Assembly: GCA_024697025.1 (NCBI GenBank)
Contig: JAILGH010000023.1
Span: 1-61,877, forward strand
Source of the DNA: Pseudobutyrivibrio sp.
GTDB lineage: Bacteria > Bacillota > Clostridia > Lachnospirales > Lachnospiraceae
Direction: 5' to 3'
DNA length: 61,877 bases
A program made the translations under genes and the position numbers. The notes below the pieces were generated by a model that ran no database searches, was not told the origin of the DNA, and worked only from the letters and a program-made list of their open reading frames with translations. This document shows, in pieces, positions 43,839 through 55,012 of the stretch; the stretch's first letter is position 1, and each line of letters opens with the position of its first letter.

Positions 43839-46136
43839 ATGACTGAAGAGCAATTGCGTCTATTGCAATCTATAGAGGCTAAGATTAGTAATCTCGAAGT
43901 AGGATTACAATCAACTAGTGATGAACTATCAAATATAAAAAAATCTGTTGAAATTATAAAAACATTAGAGGATATTCAACCTGCGGAGTCGGAAGTAGCA
44001 CCTGAAGCGGTGACTACATCGGAAACTAATATGTTGGTTCCAGTGCTTTCGGAGAATATTACTGATGAATTTACATTTATTCCTGAAGTAGCTAATGCGG
44101 GAGCTGCTTTGGAGATTCAATCTGCGGAAAAATCTTTAAGCACAAGTATGCTTGAAAGTGCGAATGAAGATTTTAATCACGGGTCTGAGGCTAATTCTGA
44201 GCCAGCTTACACATACACTTATGACTCAACTGCACATGAACATAAGGCAAGGGACATAGAGGCGCTGCTTGGCAAGAATACTATGGCTATAGGTGCGTCT
44301 TTGCTTATTTTTATTGCTATTGCCATGTTTGCAAGTGTTATTTCACCATATCTTACAGCTGGAATTAAGATGGCGTTGATGTTTGGATTCAGCCTTGCTT
44401 TTGTTGGAGCAGGTGAATTATACGAGAGAAGAAAGAGCAATAGAAACTGGGGCATGGCGTTGTCTGGCTGTGGTATTGGTGCTTTGCTAATATCATTGTT
44501 TGTTTCTTTTGGTTATTTTAAGGCATTTAATTTGGGTGTGTTGTACACAGCAGTTACAGTTCTCACCCTCTATATATGTTATCTAGGCAAGAAAAGGTCA
44601 TTCGTTTTTTCGATTATTGGCCAGCTTGGAATACTTATTTCTTTAATTTTTAGTTTGGAGTTGATAGGTGAGGATTACGCATTTGCGGTAGTAATGACAC
44701 TTCTTCTTTTGATGGAGTTACCTTACTTTATCTCGGATTGGTTTGACCGTAGGATGTCTAGTGTTATTATCACTTGGGCAGGTACAACCGGTTCTGTATT
44801 TTTATATACGCTTATCTATATTATAGATACTCATTTGACTTTTAATCGCCCTTATCCTATTGGGCTTGAGTGGATAGGATGGGCTATTTCTTTGGTAATG
44901 GCTTTGTATGCAACATATGCATCTGGTAGATCTATAAAAAGCGATTCTGGAGAGCATGCTCACTGCGTCCAGGTGATTATTAATACACTTATATGCGGAT
45001 TTGCGATTATTGGTTTCGTTCATGGAGCACATGGTACTGTCGATTTCAGAAATGAGTTTTGGATTTTAGCGGTGGCGCTGTTTGTGTTTAACATCTTTTA
45101 TTTTGAAAGATTTTTACGAATTGGTGTTGGCTTAAAGTATACATTTCAAGGTACATTAATGGGGCTTGTGATAATAAGTTTGATTAACAATAATCAGAGT
45201 ATTGCCTGCATTTTGGCGCCTGCATTAATGATAGGATTGCTTGTCTATTACTATCGCACCAAGAATGTTTTTTATAGATATATAGCACTTTCCCTTGTTA
45301 TTCATTCTATTACTAAATTTGCCGAGCATAATCCAGTTAGATATGTTGAAATCGGATTGATGATTGCAACCTTTATCGTTGAGGCAATAATTCGTTCTAA
45401 GAAGCAAATGGAAAAGGACTGGCTTTTCAACAACATTCTTTATGTACTTTGCATGTCTAGCGTAGTGGATATTTGTGCGTCAAGCTATTACGAGCTTCCA
45501 TTTTCAGCAGATGCCAAAATGCTAATCATGGTATTTTTGCTCTTTGTGGTGCAGCTAGCCGTTGTGCTTACAAAGTGGGTAGAGAAGGATGGTCAGTTAA
45601 AATATAATGCAGTCTACTATATTGGTCATGTTTTGATTACCGTATATTCGATATTTGTATTGTTTAACGTAAAGGGAACTTTAGCATTTACTCTTGCAAG
45701 TATATTTCTGCTTGCCCTTTGTTCAATGAACAACAAGGTTATTTTGAAGGAATCAGGCAATAACATGGTTTATATAGCCATACAATACACTATTGCATTT
45801 TTGTTTATCCTAAACACCTCTCATGTAAGTGGTGTAGGGTTCAGCATTACTTTTCTTATTCTTGCGATTCTTTCAATCGCCTATGGATTTATTAAAGATG
45901 ATAAGTCTATTCGTATTTACGGATTGGTAACATCTTTGTTTAGCATTGTGAAGCTGATTTTATGGGATATAACCTACAAGGGAACAGCAGTAAGAGCCCT
46001 TGGATTCCTTGTTTGCGGTATGCTTTGCTTTGGAATTAGCTATATTTACCACAAGGTGGATTCGCAGGAGGTGAAAGCCATTTTCAAGAAGATGGCAAAG
46101 GAATCTGTAGAAGAGGAGAAATCTGCGGATAATTAA
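43839..46136 (+). CDS. DUF2339 family multi-pass membrane protein
   Basis: A 765-residue membrane protein. Residues 1-30 look like a coiled coil (RLLQSIEAKISNLEVGLQS), followed by an acidic soluble linker to about residue 145. From EALLGKNTMAIGASLLIFIA onward about 18 hydrophobic segments fill the rest. This layout, with an N-terminal coiled coil and a very long TM region, matches DUF2339, of unknown function and common in Clostridia and Proteobacteria. GGAGG precedes the ATG. The gene stands alone downstream of the hairpin RNA. Confidence 0.8.
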   Translation: MTEEQLRLLQSIEAKISNLEVGLQSTSDELSNIKKSVEIIKTLEDIQPAESEVAPEAVTTSETNMLVPVLSENITDEFTFIPEVANAGAALEIQSAEKSLSTSMLESANEDFNHGSEANSEPAYTYTYDSTAHEHKARDIEALLGKNTMAIGASLLIFIAIAMFASVISPYLTAGIKMALMFGFSLAFVGAGELYERRKSNRNWGMALSGCGIGALLISLFVSFGYFKAFNLGVLYTAVTVLTLYICYLGKKRSFVFSIIGQLGILISLIFSLELIGEDYAFAVVMTLLLLMELPYFISDWFDRRMSSVIITWAGTTGSVFLYTLIYIIDTHLTFNRPYPIGLEWIGWAISLVMALYATYASGRSIKSDSGEHAHCVQVIINTLICGFAIIGFVHGAHGTVDFRNEFWILAVALFVFNIFYFERFLRIGVGLKYTFQGTLMGLVIISLINNNQSIACILAPALMIGLLVYYYRTKNVFYRYIALSLVIHSITKFAEHNPVRYVEIGLMIATFIVEAIIRSKKQMEKDWLFNNILYVLCMSSVVDICASSYYELPFSADAKMLIMVFLLFVVQLAVVLTKWVEKDGQLKYNAVYYIGHVLITVYSIFVLFNVKGTLAFTLASIFLLALCSMNNKVILKESGNNMVYIAIQYTIAFLFILNTSHVSGVGFSITFLILAILSIAYGFIKDDKSIRIYGLVTSLFSIVKLILWDITYKGTAVRALGFLVCGMLCFGISYIYHKVDSQEVKAIFKKMAKESVEEEKSADN

Positions 46137-46145
46137 TTGATATAA

Positions 46146-46171
46146 AAAGCTCCCTAAGAAGGGAGCTTTTA
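46146..46171. terminator. Bidirectional terminator between DUF2339 and aroF
   Basis: AAAGCTCCCT/AGGGAGCTTT with loop AAGA and A/T runs on both sides, between convergent stops. Confidence 0.9.
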
Positions 46172-46183
46172 GTATGCCGTAAA

Positions 46184-47215
46184 TTAGTTTCTCTCTGCGA
46201 TGGTGTAGAGCAAGTGACGTGTGTCTTCCCAGCCAAGGCAAGGGTCAGTGATTGACTGGCCGTAAGTCTGGTGGTCAGAGATTGGCTGATTGCCCTCTAC
46301 AAGGTAGCTTTCAATCATGACACCCTTAACAAGGTTTCGAATCTCGTCTGAGTGCTTGCGATTGTGCATAACTTCCTTGACGATACGAATCTGCTCCTTG
46401 TACTGCTTGTTAGAGTTAGAGTGATTTGCATCGATGATGCAGGCTGGATTTATAAGATCCATCTCCTCGTACATGTTGTGAAGACGGATTAAGTCCTCGT
46501 AGTGATAGTTTTGAGTGCTGTTGCCGTGCTTTGAAACAGCGCCTCTTAAAATTGTGTGAGCAAGTGGATTTCCGCTTGTCTTTACCTCGTATCCAGAGAA
46601 TGTAAAGTGATGTGGATGCTGGGCTGCGTAAACAGAATTAAGCATAACGCTGAAGTCACCGGATGTAGGGTTCTTCATACCTGAAGCAACATCAAAACCG
46701 GAAACAGTGAGACGGTGGTGCTGATCCTCAACTGAACGTGCACCGATTGCAACGTAAGAGAGGAGGTCATCAACGTAGCCCCAGTTTTCTGGATAAAGCA
46801 TCTCGTCTGCAGGTGTAAGGTTAGACTCTTCCATGGCACGGATGTGCATCTTTCTCATGGCGATAAGTCCTGCCACCATATCAGGTGCTTCATTTGGATC
46901 TGGCTGAGAAGCGATACCCTTGTAGCCGCTACCTGTTGTACGAGGCTTGTTGGTGTAGATACGTGGCACTACAAGTACCTTGTCCTTAATATCCTCGGCA
47001 ACTCGAGAAAGTTTGTTAATGTACTCGCAAACTGCATCCTCGTTGTCAGCCGAACATGGTCCGATGATGCATAAGAAACGGTCATCCTTACCAGTGATGA
47101 TGTCGGCGATTTCCTGATCGCGCTGCTTTTTAAGAGCCTGAACCTTTTCAGGAACAGGAAGCATCTGTTTAATTTCTTCTGGTGTAGGCATGGCCTTTAA
47201 GTAAGTGAAACTCAT
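46184..47215 (-). CDS. aroF: 3-deoxy-7-phosphoheptulonate synthase, class I
   Basis: A 343-residue DAHP synthase, the first enzyme of the shikimate pathway, joining PEP and erythrose 4-phosphate. The PEP site opens in LCIIGPCSA, continues in KPRTTGSGYKG and GARSVEDQ, and metal ligands are in IIDANHSNS and the C-terminal DPCLGW. Its class I type is the AroFGH form usual in Enterobacteria and Clostridia, probably regulated by an aromatic amino acid. The stop-start gap to aroE is 1 nt, so they form an operon. The symbol denotes family, not which amino acid inhibits it. Confidence 0.94.
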   Translation of the reverse strand: MSFTYLKAMPTPEEIKQMLPVPEKVQALKKQRDQEIADIITGKDDRFLCIIGPCSADNEDAVCEYINKLSRVAEDIKDKVLVVPRIYTNKPRTTGSGYKGIASQPDPNEAPDMVAGLIAMRKMHIRAMEESNLTPADEMLYPENWGYVDDLLSYVAIGARSVEDQHHRLTVSGFDVASGMKNPTSGDFSVMLNSVYAAQHPHHFTFSGYEVKTSGNPLAHTILRGAVSKHGNSTQNYHYEDLIRLHNMYEEMDLINPACIIDANHSNSNKQYKEQIRIVKEVMHNRKHSDEIRNLVKGVMIESYLVEGNQPISDHQTYGQSITDPCLGWEDTRHLLYTIAERN

Positions 47216-47216
47216 T

Positions 47217-48077
47217 TTAGTCCTCCGTAAAGCATTTTTCTTTAATCAAATCTATAGGCATATCCTGGCCAGTCCAGATTTTGAACGCGGCGGCACCTTG
47301 ATAAAGGAGCATGTATTTGCCGTTCATTACTTGGCAGCCAATGGATTTGGCATCTTGTAAAAGTCTGGTGTAGGCAGGATGATATATTACATCTGTAACA
47401 ATCAAATCCTTGTATAAAAATTCCTTTGGAACAAGTGAAGTGTCGTCATCGCCCATACCAACGTTGGTGCCGTTAATAAGGATGTCACTTTCCTGTAGAC
47501 AGAACTCTAAAAGGCCCATGTCTGCCATGTCGTAAACAAACACGTCGCAGTCGGTAGAGTGTGTGACAGAATCTGCAAAATCAACAATTTTATCGAAGGA
47601 AGCATTTTTCCTTTTGAAAATGTTGATTTTCTGAACCCCGTCAAGAGCTGCCTGAACAATGATAGAAGTGGCAGCACCGCCTGCACCAAGAATGGTAATA
47701 ACCTTGTCCTTGTAATCGATTCCGCTGTCTGTCATGGCTTCCATAAAACCAATACCGTCTGTAGTATGACCTATTAGCTTGCCATCTTCAAACACGCAGG
47801 TGTTGACAGAATGAGACAAGCGAGCAGCCTCAGACATCTCGTCCAAATAAGGAATGATGGCTGTCTTTAATGGCATGGTGAGATTGAAACCACGGCAATT
47901 AAAAAGTTTTAAAGCATCCACAGCAGCCTTGATATTGTCCTCGGAAACATCAAAGGCCATGTAGCTATAATCAAGGCCAAGTGCTTCAAAAGAGATGTTG
48001 TGCATTGCAGGTGAAATACTGTGACTAACTGGGCTGCCAAGAAGGCATGTCAATCTAGTTGTTCCAGAAGGATTCAT
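47217..48077 (-). CDS. aroE: Shikimate dehydrogenase
   Basis: A 286-residue NADPH-dependent oxidoreductase reducing 3-dehydroshikimate. The substrate motif is SHSISPAMHN, the catalytic Lys is in NLTMPLKT (usually NVTxPxK), the Asp partner is in HTTDGIGF, and the nucleotide-binding loop is ILGAGGAATS. GAGAGGA precedes the ATG. It is transcribed first, with aroF behind, divergent from aroD-aroK, so four of the seven shikimate steps lie within 3.4 kb. aroB, aroA and aroC are not here. Confidence 0.95.
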   Translation of the reverse strand: MNPSGTTRLTCLLGSPVSHSISPAMHNISFEALGLDYSYMAFDVSEDNIKAAVDALKLFNCRGFNLTMPLKTAIIPYLDEMSEAARLSHSVNTCVFEDGKLIGHTTDGIGFMEAMTDSGIDYKDKVITILGAGGAATSIIVQAALDGVQKINIFKRKNASFDKIVDFADSVTHSTDCDVFVYDMADMGLLEFCLQESDILINGTNVGMGDDDTSLVPKEFLYKDLIVTDVIYHPAYTRLLQDAKSIGCQVMNGKYMLLYQGAAAFKIWTGQDMPIDLIKEKCFTED

Positions 48078-48173
48078 ATTTGCGTCCTCTCATTTTATCA
48101 ATAAGTCCTTGTTAGTTGTAACTAAAAATCTATCTTATTGTATGTAAAATGGCCACTTTAGTCAACTAAACTA

Positions 48174-48202
48174 TTGCTTATAATATTAGCTTGAATTATA
48201 CT
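48174..48202 (+). promoter_or_regulatory. Promoter of aroD-aroK
   Basis: TTGCTT and TATACT with a 17-bp spacer. The leader then contains GATTCTT/AAGAATC (48213-48230), a hairpin ending just before the ribosome site. Confidence 0.55.
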
Positions 48203-48245
48203 TTTATGTGTCGATTCTTCATAAAGAATCAGTTTGGAGAGTGTT

Positions 48246-49013
48246 ATGTCTAAGAAAATTTTTATTAAGGATAGATATCTTTCATCAGACAAGATGACTG
48301 TATGTGTTCCTGTGGTTGCTACCACCAAGGAATCAGTTATCGAGCAGGTTAAGAATTCTATAGCAGCTTCTGCGGAAATGATTGAGCTTAGAGCCGATTA
48401 TTTTTCATTTTTATATGACAAACAGGAGCTTTCTGAGGTTTTGGAGACTGTTGCTGAGATTGCAAAGTCTACAATTATTCTTTTTACAATTCGTACTTCA
48501 GTTGAGGGTGGTCAGATAGACATCTCAGAGGAAGATTATAAAAACATCCTTTTATTTGTTTCAACAACAGGAAATACTGATATAATTGATGTTGAGAGTT
48601 CTCATATTAGCGAGTGCACTCATTTTGTGAATATGCTTCACAACAATGGCGTTTATGTGCTGGCATCTCACCACGATTTTGACAGCACTCCTGAGCTTCT
48701 TGATATGACAGATATGTATGACAAGATGCAGGAGACTGGAGCGGATATTTTAAAGCTTGCTGTTATGCCTAAGGATTCTTCAGAGGTTATCAGAGCGCTT
48801 AAGGCAGCTGATATTGCCAACGAGGATTACGACGAAGAGCTTGTTGTAGTGATTTCTATGGGCAAGATTGGAATGTTTTCTAGAATAGCAGGTTCGTTGG
48901 TTGGTTCATGCATTACCTTTGCAGCACTTGAACAGTCATCTGCGCCAGGTCAAATTGATTTTGAGGATATGAACACCATTATAAGAATACTTGATAAAAA
49001 CGGAGAAAATTAG
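48246..49013 (+). CDS. aroD: 3-dehydroquinate dehydratase, type I
   Basis: A 255-residue Schiff-base dehydratase. The ATG at 48246 follows TTGGAGAG; a TTG at 48234 overlaps that site and is rejected. Type I residues are all visible: the Glu and Arg in IELRADYF, the His pair in VLASHHDFD, the Schiff-base Lys in DILKLAVMP, and SMGKIGMFSRI near the end. It converts dehydroquinate to dehydroshikimate. Its stop is 1 nt before the aroK start. Confidence 0.96.
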   Translation: MSKKIFIKDRYLSSDKMTVCVPVVATTKESVIEQVKNSIAASAEMIELRADYFSFLYDKQELSEVLETVAEIAKSTIILFTIRTSVEGGQIDISEEDYKNILLFVSTTGNTDIIDVESSHISECTHFVNMLHNNGVYVLASHHDFDSTPELLDMTDMYDKMQETGADILKLAVMPKDSSEVIRALKAADIANEDYDEELVVVISMGKIGMFSRIAGSLVGSCITFAALEQSSAPGQIDFEDMNTIIRILDKNGEN

Positions 49014-49014
49014 C

Positions 49015-49533
49015 ATGAATAACATATATTTAGTTGGCTTCATGGGCACTGGTAAATCAACCATTGCTAGACGCCTGCAAAAGTTTCTTCCATTTCAGAT
49101 AGTGGAGATGGATGAGGCGATTGAGCGTGTGGAGGCCATGACTATCCCTGAGATTTTTGAAAAGAAGGGGGAGGAGGGATTTCGCAAAGCGGAGTCGCAG
49201 CTTCTTGCAATAATTGCAAAAGAAAAAAATCAAATTATTTCTTGTGGCGGAGGAATTGTTTTAAAACCAGAAAATATTGCTATAATGAAAGAGTCGGGAA
49301 CAGTTGTTAGACTCACATCATCAGCAGAGACAATTTTTGAGAGAGTCAACCGTAACAATAACCGGCCTCTTGTAAAAGGAAAGGGTTTATCAGACATCCA
49401 AAAAATGATTTCTGATAGAGAAAAATATTACGCTGATGCCGCTGATATAGTTGTTGATTCTGGGGAGCAATCACCGGATGAAGTTGCTTCAGAAATAGTA
49501 AAACAACTCGCTTTAGCAGGCCGTCTTAATTGA
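49015..49533 (+). CDS. aroK: Shikimate kinase
   Basis: A 172-residue P-loop kinase phosphorylating shikimate at O3. The start is the ATG at 49015 with GGAG upstream, inside the end of aroD; a start at 48991 is not supported. Walker A is GFMGTGKST, the shikimate-binding Asp is in VEMDEAIE, FRKAESQ provides the Arg of the substrate site, CGGGIV follows, and NRPLVKG is in the lid. The tRNA-Arg promoter begins within its stop codon. Confidence 0.95.
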   Translation: MNNIYLVGFMGTGKSTIARRLQKFLPFQIVEMDEAIERVEAMTIPEIFEKKGEEGFRKAESQLLAIIAKEKNQIISCGGGIVLKPENIAIMKESGTVVRLTSSAETIFERVNRNNNRPLVKGKGLSDIQKMISDREKYYADAADIVVDSGEQSPDEVASEIVKQLALAGRLN

Positions 49534-49558
49534 CTTTAGACCATGGCTTTGTTACAAT
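49530..49558 (+). promoter_or_regulatory. Promoter of tRNA-Arg
   Basis: TTGACT and TACAAT with a 17-bp spacer, the -35 box overlapping the aroK stop. Confidence 0.8.
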
Positions 49559-49577
49559 AATTCGGCAAGTTTATTTA

Positions 49578-49651
49578 GTAGGCGTAGCGTAGTTGGATAA
49601 CGCATCGGACTCCGACTCCGAAGACCGCCGGTTCGAATCCGGCCGTCTACA
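49578..49651 (+). tRNA. tRNA-Arg (anticodon CCG)
   Basis: Cloverleaf with acceptor GTAGGCG/CGTCTAC, D arm GCGT...ACGC, anticodon arm TCGGA-CTCCGAC-TCCGA and T arm GCCGG-TTCGAAT-CCGGC. No CCA is encoded. The next gene starts 24 nt later, on the same transcript. Confidence 0.96.
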
Positions 49652-49675
49652 GTTGTTCAACAGTTTGGAGGACAC

Positions 49676-50980
49676 ATGAATTTTCAGGACTTTAAAGAAA
49701 AATTTAAAAATATAATAGATATTTGTTTAGATTTTATTTTCAGACACAAGAGAAATTTTTTAGCAGTTATTATTTTTGCAGCAATGGCGGTGGTGTTATT
49801 CGTTGGCACCAATCCTAAATCAGAAAACAGTAAATCTTCATCAGGTGTTTACAAGTCATACAAGTTAAATAAAAAGGGCGAGCTTAAAGCTTTAGTAGAT
49901 GACTACTATGAGGCTTATGCAAATGGTGACACAGAAAAGCTTAAAGCAATTGCCACACCAATTTGTGATAAGGAAATTAGTTACATTCAGATGTACAGCA
50001 AGTACATTGATAATATTTCAGATGTTAAGGTATTTTCTAAGCCAGGACTTACTAACGGCTCATATCTAGTTACTACAGAGTTTACTCTTAAGTATGTAGA
50101 TATCGAGACACCTGCTCCAGGACTTGATTTCTTATATGTAGAGACCAACAAGGAAGGCAAGCTTCAGATTAACAATATTTACGGTTCATTCAACCAGAAC
50201 AATAATGTTTACGAGATGGACCCAGAGATTTCTGATTTGTATGCTACATTCGCTTGTCAGCAGGACCTCTTAGAGAAGAGAAAGGATGTTCAGAGCAAGT
50301 ACGATGCAGCTATTGCTGATGACCCAGGCTTGAAGGTGTTCATGACAGAGACACTTAAGAGTGCAATCAGTAAGTGGCATGCTGATTATGAGGCACAGGT
50401 TCAGGCAGATGCAGAGGCAGCAGCTTTGGCGGAGCAAGAAGCACAGGCTCAAGCGGAAGCAGAGGCTCAAGCCGCGGCTGAGGCACAGGCTGCAGAGGAA
50501 GCCGCAGCAGCAGAAGCAGCGGCAGCTGAGGAGGCACAGGCCAACTCATATACAGGTAAGATTAATTCTAAGGCCAATGTTAGAGAGCAGGCCAATAAAG
50601 ATAGCAACAAGCTTGGTTCTTTGGATTCAGGAACAGCCATTACAATTTATGGTGAGGAAGGCGACTTCTACAAGTTTGATTACAACGGTACACAGGCATA
50701 TGTAACTAAGGAAGCTGTTACACTTGATTCTGAGGCAGGCGGCAACAATGAGACAGCGGAAGAGGCAGCACCAGCAAATACATCAGGACTTGCTGAAGGC
50801 ACAGAGGTTAAGGTTTCTTCTACTTTGAATCTTCGTTCTAAGATGGATGCAAATTCATCGAAGGAAGCAGTTGTTTACGCTGGCGAAAAGGTTACAGTTG
50901 TTATGAGTTATGCAGAGGGTTGGACCAAGGTTAAGTACAAGAACAAAGAAGGTTACATAAGGACTGATTTATTACATTAA
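49676..50980 (+). CDS. Membrane-anchored protein with two SH3 domains
   Basis: A 434-residue protein with a cytosolic N-terminus, one TM helix at about 27-45, an extracellular NTF2-like segment of about 130 residues, an alanine/glutamate/glutamine-rich coiled coil at about 235-290, and two SH3b domains (S-K-A-N-V-R-E-Q and STLNLRSKMD start each). SH3b domains often bind peptidoglycan stems, so a role in wall sensing or anchoring is plausible. No catalytic domain is visible. GGAGG precedes the ATG just after tRNA-Arg. Confidence 0.82.
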   Translation: MNFQDFKEKFKNIIDICLDFIFRHKRNFLAVIIFAAMAVVLFVGTNPKSENSKSSSGVYKSYKLNKKGELKALVDDYYEAYANGDTEKLKAIATPICDKEISYIQMYSKYIDNISDVKVFSKPGLTNGSYLVTTEFTLKYVDIETPAPGLDFLYVETNKEGKLQINNIYGSFNQNNNVYEMDPEISDLYATFACQQDLLEKRKDVQSKYDAAIADDPGLKVFMTETLKSAISKWHADYEAQVQADAEAAALAEQEAQAQAEAEAQAAAEAQAAEEAAAAEAAAAEEAQANSYTGKINSKANVREQANKDSNKLGSLDSGTAITIYGEEGDFYKFDYNGTQAYVTKEAVTLDSEAGGNNETAEEAAPANTSGLAEGTEVKVSSTLNLRSKMDANSSKEAVVYAGEKVTVVMSYAEGWTKVKYKNKEGYIRTDLLH

Positions 50981-50993
50981 GATAAGTATATTG

Positions 50994-51018
50994 ATGGAGA
51001 CCAGCAATTGGTCTCCAT
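50994..51018 (+). terminator. Weak terminator after the SH3 protein gene
   Basis: ATGGAGACC/GGTCTCCAT with a 7-nt loop but only TCTAG after it, so read-through into the next gene is likely. Confidence 0.5.
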
Positions 51019-51041
51019 TCTAGTATAAGTGGGAGGACTTT

Positions 51042-51767
51042 TTGAGTCAGGAGCTATTTAGATTAAATAAATATCTTAGCGATGCTGGCGTGTGTAGCAG
51101 ACGAGCTGCAGATGCTGCAATCGAGGCTGGCAAGGTGACTGTTAACGGTCAGATAGCCCAGATGGGGATGAAGGTTTCTTCTGATGATTTGGTCATGTTT
51201 GAGGGTAAACCTGTTTCTAATCAGGGGAAGCGGCAGATACTTATTGCATATAACAAGCCCGCTGGTATTGTTTGCACTGCCGAAAAGCGTGAGAAGAACA
51301 ATATTGTGGACCATATTAATTATCCCGAGCGCATTTATCCTATAGGACGTCTTGATAAGGATAGCACAGGGCTGATTTTGCTTACGAATCAGGGCGAGTT
51401 GGTTAATAAAATTATGCGTGGCGTCAATGCTCACGAAAAGGAATATATAGTTACAGTGGACAAGGATATCAATGCAGATTTTATTAAGAAAATGCAGGCT
51501 GGTGTATATCTTGATGAGCTAGAAGTAACTACTAGAAAGTGTCAGGTAACTAAGCTTGGACCTACCAAGTTTAAAATAATCTTAACTCAGGGGCTCAATC
51601 GCCAGATTAGGCGAATGTGTCAGGCTCTAGGTTACAGAGTTCATTCTCTAAAGCGCGTTAGGATTATGAATATTAACTTAGGGGATTTAAAGGAAGATAC
51701 TTACAGGGATGTGAGTTTACATGAGCTAAAGGTGCTTAATAAAATGCTTGAAGGCTCAAAAAATTAA
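51042..51767 (+). CDS. 23S rRNA pseudouridine synthase, RluB/RluF type
   Basis: A 241-residue RsuA-family pseudouridine synthase starting at TTG after GGGAGGA. An S4 RNA-binding domain (LNKYLSDAGVCSRRAAD) comes first; the catalytic Asp is in IGRLDKDSTG, and QGLNRQIRRMC is the family's third motif. The absence of RluB's C-terminal extension and the NAHEKEYIVTV stretch favour RluF, which modifies position 2604 of 23S rRNA. Exact site assignment is an inference. Confidence 0.88.
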   Translation: MSQELFRLNKYLSDAGVCSRRAADAAIEAGKVTVNGQIAQMGMKVSSDDLVMFEGKPVSNQGKRQILIAYNKPAGIVCTAEKREKNNIVDHINYPERIYPIGRLDKDSTGLILLTNQGELVNKIMRGVNAHEKEYIVTVDKDINADFIKKMQAGVYLDELEVTTRKCQVTKLGPTKFKIILTQGLNRQIRRMCQALGYRVHSLKRVRIMNINLGDLKEDTYRDVSLHELKVLNKMLEGSKN

Positions 51768-51781
51768 GACTTTTCTTTTGA

Positions 51782-51850
51782 AGGGATGAGATATTATCTG
51801 CCGCCATGGCGAAGGTACGAGATGATGCATTAGCATTATCTCATCTCTGG
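51782..51850 (+). promoter_or_regulatory. Structured leader upstream of ligA
   Basis: An outer stem AGGGATGAG/CTCATCTCT (one G-T pair) can enclose CGCC-AT-GGCG and GAGATGATGC/GCATTATCTC, a three-way junction. No T tract follows; ligA's ribosome site (GAGGTG) is 20 nt on. Confidence 0.4.
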
Positions 51851-51874
51851 CGAGGGGAATCGAATGAGGTGTAA

Positions 51875-53881
<2,007 letters not shown>

Positions 53882-53980
53882 AGGATTTTCAGCTTATTTG
53901 CTTTACAAGTTGGAAAAATAGTATAAGAATATTAGCTTAATATATTGAAAAGCTAGAAATTATCTTAACAGGAGGCAGCT

Positions 53981-54904
53981 ATGCCAATTAGAACACAAAA
54001 TGATTTGCCAGCAAAGGCAATACTTGAGCATGAAAATATATTTGTGATGGATGAGAATAGGTCAACTCATCAGGATATTCGACCTATTACAATCGGTATT
54101 TTGAATTTGATGCCACTAAAGGAAGCTACAGAATTGCAGTTGCTTCGTTCGCTTTCAAATTCTCCATTGCAGGTGGATGTGACTTTCCTTACTGTAGGTA
54201 GCCACGAAAGCAAGAATACAAGCAAGACACATTTAGATACTTTCTATGAAAAGATAGAGGATGTTTATGATAGATTCTTTGATGGTTTGATTATTACAGG
54301 TGCACCACTTGAGCAGATGCCTTTCGAAGAGGTAGATTATTGGGATGAGCTTTGCAAGGTTTTTGAGTGGACCAAGACCCATGTTACATCGACTCTTCAT
54401 CTTTGCTGGGGATGCCAGGCTGGACTATACTATCGCTACGGTATCGATAAGTACGATTTGCCAGAGAAGAAGTTTGGTATTTTCCCTCACACAGTTTTGA
54501 ATAGAAAGATTCCGCTTGTTAGAGGATTTGATGATATTTTTTATGCTCCGCACAGCCGTCATACTGGCGTTAGAACTGAGGATATCGAGGCGTGCTCCGA
54601 TTTGATTGTGTGCGCTAAGGGCGAGGAAGCTGGCGTGTTCCTTTGTATGTCCGCAGACGGCAGCAATATATTTGTTATGGGCCATCCTGAGTACGATCGC
54701 TTCACCCTTGATAGTGAATACAAGCGAGACAAGAGTAAGGGCTTGCCAATATCTCTTCCAAAGAATTACTATCCAAATGATGACGAAAACGAGAGACCAT
54801 TGCTTCAGTGGAGAAGCCATGGAAATATTCTTTATTCAAATTGGCTTAATTACTACGTGTACCAGAATACTCCTTATGAATGGAACAAGATTAGTGAGAA
54901 ATAA
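53981..54904 (+). CDS. metA: Homoserine O-acetyltransferase (MetA family)
   Basis: A 307-residue MetA-type acyltransferase for methionine synthesis. The catalytic Cys is in HLCWGCQAGLY, the His and Glu are in VMGHPEYD. The residue governing acyl choice is Glu (GAPLE at about 108-112), which in this family goes with acetyl-CoA, whereas Gly goes with succinyl-CoA, so acetyl transfer is predicted. No SAM riboswitch is visible in the 99-nt leader. AGGAGG precedes the ATG. Confidence 0.93.
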   Translation: MPIRTQNDLPAKAILEHENIFVMDENRSTHQDIRPITIGILNLMPLKEATELQLLRSLSNSPLQVDVTFLTVGSHESKNTSKTHLDTFYEKIEDVYDRFFDGLIITGAPLEQMPFEEVDYWDELCKVFEWTKTHVTSTLHLCWGCQAGLYYRYGIDKYDLPEKKFGIFPHTVLNRKIPLVRGFDDIFYAPHSRHTGVRTEDIEACSDLIVCAKGEEAGVFLCMSADGSNIFVMGHPEYDRFTLDSEYKRDKSKGLPISLPKNYYPNDDENERPLLQWRSHGNILYSNWLNYYVYQNTPYEWNKISEK

Positions 54905-54917
54905 AGGGGGTGAAGTT

Positions 54918-54945
54918 GTCGCAAGTTTTGCGACCACCATTTTTA
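54918..54945 (+). terminator. Intrinsic terminator after metA
   Basis: GTCGCAA/TTGCGAC with loop GTT, flanked by further pairing, then CATTTTTAAT. Confidence 0.8.
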
Positions 54946-55012
54946 ATCTCAACGTAAATACGATATAATGGCGGAAACAACACGCAAAAAGTGCGTATCG
55001 ATGGAGGGGTGA

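Noticed and set aside
53882-53980. SAM riboswitch before metA
   Set aside because: The leader lacks the S-box core and any terminator-antiterminator pair.
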